A stretch of DNA of 64,000 nt from NCBI GenBank assembly GCA_965660145.1, contig CBFHYX010000004.1, forward strand, positions 62,001 to 126,000, written 5' to 3'. Numbering within the stretch: position 1 is the first letter of the stretch; each line of letters starts with the position of its first letter. Below the pieces are notes generated by a model, which worked only from the letters and a program-made list of their open reading frames with translations, did no database searches and had not been told where the DNA came from. Origin of the DNA: JABURQ01 sp029243145 (GTDB lineage Bacteria; Planctomycetota; Planctomycetia; Planctomycetales; Planctomycetaceae). Positions 52,541 through 61,600 of the stretch are shown here, piece after piece. Both the position numbers and the translations under genes were made by a program.

Positions 52541-53776
52541 ATGAAGAACCTCCAACCTCGAACCCCCAATAATAAGAGGCGTTGTTGTTATGGTTTGTGG
52601 TTGAGTATCACGTTGGGATTGATGTTGGTGCGTCCGCTGGCACTTTTTGGTCAGGAATCCAAAGTCGAAGTCACGTTACTCACTGGAACACCCATTCAGG
52701 GAGAGTTGAAGACCCTCTCGGATGAGTCTGTCGTGATTCAAATCGCTGATGAGTTGAAAACGATCTCGCGAACCAACGTTCTCACGATTAAGTCGGCAGG
52801 ACAAGAAGAAACGATCGATGCTTCCACGCCAAAAACAATGGTGACTTTCATCGACGGAACTCACATTAAGGCCGATCAGATTTCGTACGATGGCACAACA
52901 TTGACGGTTCAATCCACTCTTTTGGGAGAACTCTCCGGCAAGGGATCGTTACTGAAGCACGTTCGCTATGCGGAAGGCGATTCCACTACGCTCGAAAAAT
53001 GGGCCGATATTCTGGCCCGTGACTCCAAGCAGGATTTGCTCGTCATCAACAAAGAAGACTCTATTGATTTTGTGGAAGGTGTCATTTCCAAGCTGGATGA
53101 GAAAGCCGTGTATTTTCTCTTGGATGGAGAAGAGATTCCGGTAGGTATCAGCAAGGTGTTCGGGATTGTTCTCAGTCGAAAGATATCACCAGGAAAGCCA
53201 ATTGGTGTGATTCAAATGACGAACAAAGACAGGCTACCATTGGCAAGCATTCAATACGTTGAAGGAAAGCTCGTTGCAAAAACTGATTCTGGGTTGAATA
53301 TTACGACCACCTTGGCAGCCGTCGATCTGATTGATTTTCGCCAGGGACGGTTGGTTTATCTTTCGGAACTGGAACCACGCACGTACGAATACACTCCTTT
53401 TTTTGATGAAGAGTGGAAAATGCGTCGCGATCAAAATTTCGATGGCAGTCTGATTCGTGTCGGGAACCAATCATTTACACGCGGGTTGTGTATTCATTCT
53501 AAAACATTGGTTCGTTATCGATTGGCGGGAGAATACCGTCGGTTTCAAGCCGTGATGGGCATTGATGAATTGGTCGGCAACAAAGGGCATACGCACGTCG
53601 TGATCAAAGCCGATGACCAAGTCTTGTTTGAAGGCGATGTCCGCGGCGGCGATGATCCGGTCGATCTGGATTTCGAGATTACCGACAAACGCGATCTGGA
53701 AATTCTTGTCGACTTTGGAGCCGATCTCTCGGTCGCCGATCATCTGGCACTCGGAAATGCGCGTCTTGTTAAGTAG
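52541..53776 (+). CDS. NPCBM-domain exported protein with Sm-like repeats
   Basis: This 411-aa protein has a signal peptide (CYGLWLSITLGLMLVRPLALFG). The first ~260 residues are four divergent units of about 55-70 residues, beginning with the patterns VTLLTGTPIQGELKTL, VTFIDGTHIKADQI, LLVINKEDSIDFVEGVI and IQMTNKDRLPLASIQY; they look like small Sm-like beta-barrels. The rest is an NPCBM/NEW2 galactose-binding-like domain (RVGNQSFTRGLCIHSKTLVRYRL, then VIKADDQVLFEGDVRGGDDP). NPCBM domains bind carbohydrate. It stands right before the three HtrA-type genes and may present their substrates. A single transcript is inferred from the small gaps. Confidence 0.85.
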   Translation: MKNLQPRTPNNKRRCCYGLWLSITLGLMLVRPLALFGQESKVEVTLLTGTPIQGELKTLSDESVVIQIADELKTISRTNVLTIKSAGQEETIDASTPKTMVTFIDGTHIKADQISYDGTTLTVQSTLLGELSGKGSLLKHVRYAEGDSTTLEKWADILARDSKQDLLVINKEDSIDFVEGVISKLDEKAVYFLLDGEEIPVGISKVFGIVLSRKISPGKPIGVIQMTNKDRLPLASIQYVEGKLVAKTDSGLNITTTLAAVDLIDFRQGRLVYLSELEPRTYEYTPFFDEEWKMRRDQNFDGSLIRVGNQSFTRGLCIHSKTLVRYRLAGEYRRFQAVMGIDELVGNKGHTHVVIKADDQVLFEGDVRGGDDPVDLDFEITDKRDLEILVDFGADLSVADHLALGNARLVK

Positions 53777-53830
53777 CATGAGCACTGTTCACTACGATTA
53801 TTATTTTTGTCTACAGCGAGATTCCTGGTT

Positions 53831-55585
53831 ATGAATTCCAGAACCCATCGAATCACAAACTTGCATCTTGTGGCCGTTATTGTGTGGTCGGGGCTGTTCG
53901 CAAACAATGTCTTCGCCATTGACCCTGCTGTCGTCGAGGCACAACAACGTCGAGTTGCCGTTGTGAATGAAGTCTCTCCGACGGTTGTCGCGATCTTTTC
54001 TGCAAGTGGTGAAGGGGGCGGCGGTTCGGGTGTTTTGATTTCCGCAGATGGTTATGTTCTTTCGAATTATCACGTGACCAGTGGTGCTGGCAACTTCATG
54101 AAATGCGGGTTGAATGATGGGAAGTTGTACGATGCCGTTATCGTGGGAATTGATCCCACGGGAGATGTTGCCTTGCTGAAAATGTTGGGGCGAGATGACT
54201 TTCCCGTTGCCAAAGTCGGAGATAGCGATGCATTGCATTCGGGAGACTGGGTGTATGCGATGGGAAATCCGTTTCTGTTAGCCACCGATTTCAAGCCGAC
54301 GGTGACCTACGGTATTGTCAGCGGAGTTCATAGATACCAGTATCCCGCAGGCACGATTCTCGAATATACCGATTGCATTCAGACGGACAGTTCCATCAAT
54401 CCGGGAAACTCGGGCGGCCCGTTATTTAACGATGCAGGAGAACTCGTCGGTATCAACGGTCGGGGCTCCTTTGAAAAAAGAGGCCGGGTAAATTCGGGAG
54501 CCGGCTATGCCATTTCGATCAACCAGATTATGAACTTTCTAGGCCACCTTAAATCGGGCCGCATCGTCGATCATGCCACTTTAGGAGCGACTGTGGCCTC
54601 AGTTTCTGATGGTTCGGTGGTGGTGGAAAGTATTCTGGAAGAATCCGCCGCCCATCGTCGCGGATTAAGGGAAGGTGACGAAATCGTCTCCTTTGCCGGT
54701 CGGCCGATTCGAAGCGTCAACCAATATAAAAACATTTTAGGAATCTATCCCAAAGGCTGGAGGTTGCCTCTCGAATACCGACGGAATCAAGATAAGAAGA
54801 CCATTCAAGTGAGGCTGAGAGGGCTACATGCTCAGTCAGAAATTATTCCCGGTCAGAAGAAAAAACCTCAACCGCCTGGCAAAGAAGGAGCCGAGAAAAA
54901 AGCTCCCAAAGAATCCGAGATTCCAGCACAGTTTGCCAAGATCTACGAAAAGAAAACCGGCTTTGCCAACTATCATTTCAATCAGCAAGAACAAAATCGT
55001 ATTCTCGGCAGCCTCAACCATTGGGGAGATTATGCGTCTCGCAACGGTCTTTGGAAAGTCAGCGGCAAGGATCAAAAAGGAAACCCGTTTAAGATTGAGC
55101 TGAGTAACGAGCAATCGACGTTATCCTATGGCGGGAAGGTTTGGAAACAGTCCTTCGATGGAACGGAATTGACCATCGATCCCCCTAACACCGGTGGGCT
55201 GCTTGTTGCATTACATCATCTGCGACTATTTATGACTCATCACGGGTTTCTGTTTTCGGAGTTTATGTATCTGGGGACCGAGCCTCTTGACGGTCTCGGC
55301 AATCGTGTCGATGTCCTCACCAGCGAATTAACCTCGGTGCAAAGCCGTTGGTATTTTAATGACGAGGACCAAACATTTCTGGGCTTCGATACTCAGGTGA
55401 AAGCTGGCACCGACGAAGCGGAAATTCGATTTTCAAAACTGAAAGACTTCGAAGGGCTGAAATTTCCTTCACATTGGGTCATCAGTAGCGGTGGGTCGCA
55501 ACGTGTTGAGTGGATGATCGAATCCATAGAACTTTCACCTGGCCCAAAACCAACCGGTAAACAAGTTACCTCTCGTCAACCTTGA
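53831..55585 (+). CDS. HtrA-type S1C serine protease, PDZ and novel C-terminal domain
   Basis: This protein has 584 aa counting from ATG 53831 (a TTG lies 8 codons upstream). It has a signal peptide (LVAVIVWSGLFANNVFA). The trypsin-like domain has a complete triad: H81 (SNYHV), D112 (DPTGDVALLK) and S194 (NPGNSGGPLF). One PDZ domain follows (about 250-330). After a Lys/Pro linker, residues 365-584 form a further beta-rich domain that I do not recognise. It is the only catalytically complete member of the three-gene set and probably a periplasmic protease. It belongs to the plus-strand arm of the moxR block. Confidence 0.93.
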   Translation: MNSRTHRITNLHLVAVIVWSGLFANNVFAIDPAVVEAQQRRVAVVNEVSPTVVAIFSASGEGGGGSGVLISADGYVLSNYHVTSGAGNFMKCGLNDGKLYDAVIVGIDPTGDVALLKMLGRDDFPVAKVGDSDALHSGDWVYAMGNPFLLATDFKPTVTYGIVSGVHRYQYPAGTILEYTDCIQTDSSINPGNSGGPLFNDAGELVGINGRGSFEKRGRVNSGAGYAISINQIMNFLGHLKSGRIVDHATLGATVASVSDGSVVVESILEESAAHRRGLREGDEIVSFAGRPIRSVNQYKNILGIYPKGWRLPLEYRRNQDKKTIQVRLRGLHAQSEIIPGQKKKPQPPGKEGAEKKAPKESEIPAQFAKIYEKKTGFANYHFNQQEQNRILGSLNHWGDYASRNGLWKVSGKDQKGNPFKIELSNEQSTLSYGGKVWKQSFDGTELTIDPPNTGGLLVALHHLRLFMTHHGFLFSEFMYLGTEPLDGLGNRVDVLTSELTSVQSRWYFNDEDQTFLGFDTQVKAGTDEAEIRFSKLKDFEGLKFPSHWVISSGGSQRVEWMIESIELSPGPKPTGKQVTSRQP

Positions 55586-55601
55586 GAAGTAGAGTCTCCT
55601 T

Positions 55602-56660
55602 ATGATTTGGGTCTCCTTACATTTGTTCCGTAAAACTCTCTGTTGCATGATTGCCGGAGGGATGAGCTTGTCGTGCGTGTCAACGGTCGCAAACGCCGAT
55701 GATTCTCAAGCCGCAGTCCGTTCCATTCAATCACGTATGGTCAAAATCTTTGGGGCAGGGGGGCTGCGAAATCTCTATTCCTATAGCACCGGATTTCTGG
55801 CGAGTCCTGACGGCCATATCGTCACCGTGTGGAGCCACGTTCTTGATCAGGATCGTGTGACCGTGATTCTCGCCAATGGGCGTAAAGAAACAGCCGTTGT
55901 TTTGGGAGCCGAGCCACAACTCGACCTTGCCGTCTTGAAGATTGAACGGGAAGGTTTGCAATTGCCTTACTTCGATATCGAGAATCATACCTCGGCTGCT
56001 CCCGGAACAAGAGTCTTGGCCTTTAGTAATATGTTCAAAGTCGCCACGGGTGACGAACCTCTCTCAATTTTACATGGAGTGATCGCGGCCAAAACGAAAT
56101 TGACCGCACGTCGCGGTGCTTACGAAGTCCCCTATGATGGCCCGGTTTATATTATCGATGCGATCACCAATAACCCCGGAGCCGGTGGCGGACTCGTCAC
56201 AAATACACGAGGTGAATTGCTGGCCATGATCGGCAAAGAATTACGCAATAACGAGTCGAATACGTGGATCAACTATGCGATGCCAATGTCTGAGCTGACT
56301 CCCGTGATCAAGCAGATCATGACGGGAGACTACGTTTCGCAGGAAACCAAACCAGATGGGGAAGATAATCCGTTACGATATCAGCCGCTTGACTTTGGTT
56401 TGCTGATGATCGCCGATGTCGTGTTTCGGACTCCCGCATTCATCGAAGTCGTCGATGCAGATTCTCTGGCAGAGAAGCTCAAGCTGAAGCCGGGTGACTT
56501 GATTTTGTTTGTGAATGACAACTTGGTCCAGTCTTGTCGCGAGCTACGTCAAGAGTTTGGACGACTCGAAGCGGGTGATGATTTATCATTAACCATTCGG
56601 CGAGATAACAAGCTCATGACAGTCGATGCACTTGTTCCCCGCAAAGTGGATGAAGATTAA
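55602..56660 (+). CDS. HtrA-like pseudo-protease lacking the catalytic Ser, PDZ
   Basis: This 352-aa protein is exported (signal about residues 11-32). It aligns with the upstream HtrA: His79 (VTVWSHVLD) and Asp108 (EPQLDLAVLKI) are in place, but the Ser loop NPGNSGGP reads NPGAGGGL, so the nucleophile is Gly195. A PDZ domain follows (DADSLAEKLKLKPGDLILFVN). The gap to the active protease is 16 bases. Loss of the nucleophile means that it cannot cleave, and a substrate-binding or regulatory role is inferred. The start may also be 15 codons downstream at MIAGG. Confidence 0.88.
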   Translation: MIWVSLHLFRKTLCCMIAGGMSLSCVSTVANADDSQAAVRSIQSRMVKIFGAGGLRNLYSYSTGFLASPDGHIVTVWSHVLDQDRVTVILANGRKETAVVLGAEPQLDLAVLKIEREGLQLPYFDIENHTSAAPGTRVLAFSNMFKVATGDEPLSILHGVIAAKTKLTARRGAYEVPYDGPVYIIDAITNNPGAGGGLVTNTRGELLAMIGKELRNNESNTWINYAMPMSELTPVIKQIMTGDYVSQETKPDGEDNPLRYQPLDFGLLMIADVVFRTPAFIEVVDADSLAEKLKLKPGDLILFVNDNLVQSCRELRQEFGRLEAGDDLSLTIRRDNKLMTVDALVPRKVDED

Positions 56661-56700
56661 GCCTTGCTGATCTTGGCAATTCCCAACTCAGAGATTTCCT

Positions 56701-58680
56701 ATGAGCACATTACGTTTATTGTTTCTTTTACTCTTCGTCACACTGCTCCCGAATTTCAGTCGTTACGTTGATGCTCAAGATTCGTCCTCTCTCACTGAGT
56801 TGGAAGAACAAGCCTTCAAGCAGGCGGTTGCCTTGGCGGAACCCTCAATTGTGAGGATCCAGACCGTCGGGGGACTGGATCGCGTGGGCCGAATCTTGAC
56901 CAGCACCGGTCCGACAACAGGACTGGTTGTCAGTGCTGATGGTTATATTATTTCATCCGCGTTTAACTTCATTTCAAAACCGGCTTCCGTTCTTGTCGAA
57001 TTCGCTGATGGTCGACGATTTCCCGCAGAAGTGATCGCCACTGATCGCTCTCGCATGCTGACATTGCTGAAAATTGAAGCTGATAATCTTCAACCGGCGG
57101 AAGCGGTGCCAGCTGATCAAATTAAGGTTGGTCAATGGGGGGTTGCAGCCGGTCGAACCTATTCCCCCGAAATCCCGAATGTCTCGGTCGGTATCGTGAG
57201 TGCCATTAATCGTGTTTGGGGAAAAGCAATCCAGACCGATGCGAAAGTATCACCCGTCAACTACGGCGGTCCGCTTCTGAATCTCGAAGGGAAAGTCATG
57301 GGCGTGCTTGTTCCACTGTCTGCATCTGCCAACACAGAGACAGCGGGTGTGGAATGGTACGATTCCGGAATCGGTTTTGCGATTCCTCTCGAAGACGTCT
57401 ACCAAATGTTAGAGCGACTGAAAGAAGGGGATGATCTTCACCCCGGACTTATGGGAGTCACGTTTCGTCGTAATGATTTGATGGAGGGAGATTTGCTGAT
57501 CGATATGGTTCGTCCCGACTCGCCCGCCTATCGAGCCGGTATGAGACCCGGTGATGTGCTACTCAGCGTCGATAACCTTCCTCTCACGCGGGTTGGGCAT
57601 CTGCGTTATGCTTTGGGTACGCATTATGCCGGAGATATTGTCCCCGTTTCATTTCTTAAGAACAAAAAGAAAACTGAAACGACAATGACATTAGTACAAA
57701 CGCTGATTCCATATGAATCGGGGTTTCTCGGTATTTTGCCTCAACGTGTTGAGTCGTCCGCTCCACAAAATGGTGTGGTTGTCAGGTATGTTTACAGTGA
57801 AAGTGCGGCCGCAGAAGCGGGGATCAAACAGGATGACCGCATTGTGGCCTTTCAAGGTGAACCGGTGACTGATTATGAGAGTTTGTGGACGCTGATTTCT
57901 CGCGAACGTCCCGAGAACGAAGTGTCGGTGACCTTTGAGCGCGGCGCACTCAAAGAGACGGTGAAGCTTACATTGACCGGCACCACTGAGGAAATCCCCT
58001 TAGATCTGCTCGATGAATTTATTCCACCTCCTGCTGCCGACGAAGTGGATGAAGATCTACCCACCGGTTTCACAACGATTCCTATGGAAGCGCACAATCA
58101 CGAATACTGGTCCTACATTCCCGCTGATTACAATCCCGCGTATCAATATGGACTTGTCGTTTGGATCCATCCGGGTGGCGACACGATGGAGGCCAGTATT
58201 GCACAAGACTGGCAACGGTTATGTGATCGGCGTGGAATCATACTGATTGGCCCGAAAGCGGCAAAAATTAATTCGTGGAATTTGAATGAAGCCGAGTTTA
58301 TCAAAGATGCCGTTCTCGATATTCAAACTCGCTTCAACATCGATACGCAACGAGTCGCATTACATGGCTACGCATCGGGTGGAAGTTTTGCACTGCATTT
58401 GGCGTTCAAATATCGAGATGTGTTTCGTGCTGCGGCGATCGCAGCGGCTCCGATCACGGCGGCTCCCCCAGAAAATGATCCCGAAACGCGTTTTCAAGTT
58501 TATCTGACATGCGGTGAGAAAGATGCAGTGCTTCCAAAAGTGGAGGCCACGCAGAAGATATTGGAAGCCCGGAAATTCCCCAGTGTCTTCAAGAAAGTCG
58601 AAGGGAGAGGTCACACTTATCCCACATCGACAACCCTGGAAGAAATTGCGATCTGGTTGGATACTCTCGATCGTTTGTAA
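56701..58680 (+). CDS. HtrA-like pseudo-protease, two PDZ domains and dead alpha/beta-hydrolase
   Basis: This 659-aa exported protein has a trypsin-like domain in which all three catalytic positions are lost: His is F88 (GYIISSAFN), Asp is M119 (DRSRMLTLLKI) and Ser is Y188 (SPVNYGGPLL). Two PDZ domains follow (about 248-335 and 340-430). Residues 460-659 are an alpha/beta-hydrolase of the esterase D / PHB-depolymerase type. Its nucleophile elbow reads HGYASGG where GxSxG is expected, so Ser is Ala558, while Asp (CGEKDAV, D608) and His (GRGHTY, H638) remain. It is probably a scaffold with two dead catalytic folds. Confidence 0.88.
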   Translation: MSTLRLLFLLLFVTLLPNFSRYVDAQDSSSLTELEEQAFKQAVALAEPSIVRIQTVGGLDRVGRILTSTGPTTGLVVSADGYIISSAFNFISKPASVLVEFADGRRFPAEVIATDRSRMLTLLKIEADNLQPAEAVPADQIKVGQWGVAAGRTYSPEIPNVSVGIVSAINRVWGKAIQTDAKVSPVNYGGPLLNLEGKVMGVLVPLSASANTETAGVEWYDSGIGFAIPLEDVYQMLERLKEGDDLHPGLMGVTFRRNDLMEGDLLIDMVRPDSPAYRAGMRPGDVLLSVDNLPLTRVGHLRYALGTHYAGDIVPVSFLKNKKKTETTMTLVQTLIPYESGFLGILPQRVESSAPQNGVVVRYVYSESAAAEAGIKQDDRIVAFQGEPVTDYESLWTLISRERPENEVSVTFERGALKETVKLTLTGTTEEIPLDLLDEFIPPPAADEVDEDLPTGFTTIPMEAHNHEYWSYIPADYNPAYQYGLVVWIHPGGDTMEASIAQDWQRLCDRRGIILIGPKAAKINSWNLNEAEFIKDAVLDIQTRFNIDTQRVALHGYASGGSFALHLAFKYRDVFRAAAIAAAPITAAPPENDPETRFQVYLTCGEKDAVLPKVEATQKILEARKFPSVFKKVEGRGHTYPTSTTLEEIAIWLDTLDRL

Positions 58681-58691
58681 TTGGCAGGCTC

Positions 58692-61600
58692 TTAGGCTCG
58701 TTGGCTTTGATGTCTCATGGAGTTCCCCATCCAGGCCAGCACTGCGACTGCAAAAATGAGCATACCGATCACGCTCAGTTCCAGTGCGGTCCACCAGATG
58801 AGTCCAATCGCCATCCAGGCATACACGCGATTCATGGCAATCCAGTCGGCTGTATTTTCCCGGAAAATCCATAACATCAATGGGATGCCAATGAGGGCTG
58901 CTACGACTGCTATTCCGCCTCGATACCATGATCGAGAGATCCACCAGACTTTGCTTTTTTTCGCTTGCGGTGAAACCACCGCATAAATCATTTGGCGATC
59001 TGGAAGCCCGGTTGCGGACATTACGCCCGGCATCAAGTCCTGCCACAACAATTCCGTTTGTTCCGAGCGACTCTTCAAACGTTCGGAGAGTTGAGTCTGG
59101 GAATCTGGTGGCATTGCTGCCAGAAGATCCTCCTGAGCTTTTTGGAATCGTCTTTGAAATGACTGTACCTGGGCATCCTCCAAAGAGTCTGTTCCAATTG
59201 CTCCGGCTGTGTCTTGTAGTAAACTTCCAAGTAACCATTCCAAGTCTAATGGTAGCACTTGGGGAGATTTCTCCTTCTCTTTCATCATGCGTAAATATGA
59301 TTCGAGGAGTGAAAGTCGAAATTCATACTGCGAGACTGGTGACATTCCATGATGCATGGTCATCTTCAGTTCTTTTTCTGCAACCAAGATAATGCGTTGG
59401 TCTCGAACTTTGACATCAATCACTCTAGGAACAGGAACGTTTTGCTCCAAAATGATCTGAGGCTCTGAAGCTTTCGTTTCTTCCCAGTCGATTAAAAATG
59501 ACTGCCAGTTTCCTGAAGCGTTCAGTTTTAAGGAGAGTTCTCCTCTCTCTGCGTCACGCTCGAAGTCAAGTGGTTGGTGGTTCGTATGGACGCTCTCGAC
59601 CTTGATCGAGAGCGGTATATCCAATTGCAACTGTTCTCGACCGCGTCCACGATAAACCAACCACCAATGGCCTCTCAAAGGTTTGCCGGCCCTCACATCC
59701 ACTCGAGCAATCAGCAAAGGGACGATCGGAACCGCTGCGGGATCGGAAAGTTCCGTTTTTTGAAGTTCGAGATCATCACACAAATATTCCCACGAGTCGT
59801 AAGCTTGTGGGCTGTTGGCTGATTTGGGATTCGTGAGATTCGATAAGCGACACTCCTGTTGCGGGGCCCAGCCATCAGAGAGTTGAAGAGAGACCCGGTT
59901 TTGGTAGATGCAATTTTCGGAAACGAAAGGCCAAGACATCTTCCAATGGTCAGTGGTTGGAGCAGAGAGAGTTGATTGCAAGGTGATGGGAGTAAATCTC
60001 ATGTCCGGCGGAATTGTGAGTTTTAATGTGCCGTCTTTGGTGATGATTTTATCAATCGTTGAGTTGTCATGATTGCTCGTCGAGATACGAAATCGAGGAA
60101 TCCACTCCGTAGGGATTAGTAATTTCAAAGCATCAGAAATACTCTCTGAAGGAATATCCGTCAGGGTGCAAACGACGTCGAAGTCTCCATCCACTCTTTT
60201 CGATATCATCAGCTCACGTTTCAAAACAGGCGGGATGTTCTTTTGGCCAATCAACAAAACTTTCGAGTCTTCGATACCATTTCGACGGTCAATCAAATCA
60301 AAGAACAGAGTTTCTTCAGAGCGAGCCGATGAGCCCGAAGAGGATTGCGCGGAAGAACCTTCGGTTTGATCATCCCAACGTGCACTTCGAGAGGGAGTCC
60401 GATAAATCTCGGCAATCGATTCCACATGATCGCCGCCCAAAAGTCGGATGTCGGGAAGTTGTAATGCTTCTTCTCCACTTTGTAGATTCTCGTCGCCACC
60501 CAGTGGTAATCGCGTACGAATGCTGACTTCCTGAAAGCTATCTTCTGCCTTGCGAGAGAGTCGCAGCGTCAAACGGCTACCATCACGCGACCATCGATTC
60601 AGACGCTCTGCCTGATCTTCCTTAACGCTGACGGATAAAATTTCCAATCTTGGATCGACAAGAAATACGTGTTCAAACGCAGGCAGTCGAGAAGTTTGTA
60701 TTTCGCCGTTCCAATCCCATTCCAAAAACTGCTTACCGACAGTGCCCGTTTCTTTGACCCATGCCTGTTTCTGTGGTTGAGATTCTGATTTTAAGTAGGA
60801 AAGAGTCGCACCCCCTGTGATTTCATAAGAGAACTGAGGTTTCTGCAGGCTGGCATCTTCAGGCCAGAGACTCAGAAATTCGTCAGCGGTGATTGTCCGA
60901 AGCCCTTGAGTGGGGACTTCGAGGATGGTGAGTGGTAGTTCAGGTGGCGACCATATCCCCACAGTCGCCAGACTCTCTTCGGTCTCAGAAAATGTCTGAT
61001 TTTCAATCTTGTAGTGATAAAGTTGCGGAATCTCGACACGGATTTCATCTTCATCTTCGACCGATAAAGGAACAACAAACTCTGCATCAATCACAAATGG
61101 TAGAGATTCCACATCGATCGACTGTTCAAGATCAAACAGGAGGATTCTTTGGTTGCCTTCTAAGAACTCTCTGGTTTGCAGAATATTTCCTGATGACACT
61201 TTCCGATAATGGAAATTCTGGGGGACTTCCCAGCGAATGGTTGCGAGAGTTCCTGCTTTTAATTGGTGTGCTACTCGAAAGCGATAATTCAAATACGTCG
61301 GAAATGCGTTGATCGAAATTTGGGATGTGAGAACGAGATGGGGGCTAGCCGGCTGAAGAGGCTCTGCCCCTTCCGGCGACTGGGAATACCAACTCATTAC
61401 GAGTGTTCGGGACATTCCCAAGTCTGCAATGAATGTCTGAGGCTCCGAATAGATGACGGCCCCTCGAGCTCCCGTAAAGTCTGCAATTGTTATCCCTTCG
61501 GCCGACTCGCAATGGAAAGTGCTATTGTCAATCGCAGGGATTCCCAATTCAAACTGTTTTGTGGCCTGCTGAATATTAATTGATGCATAAAGATTTAATT

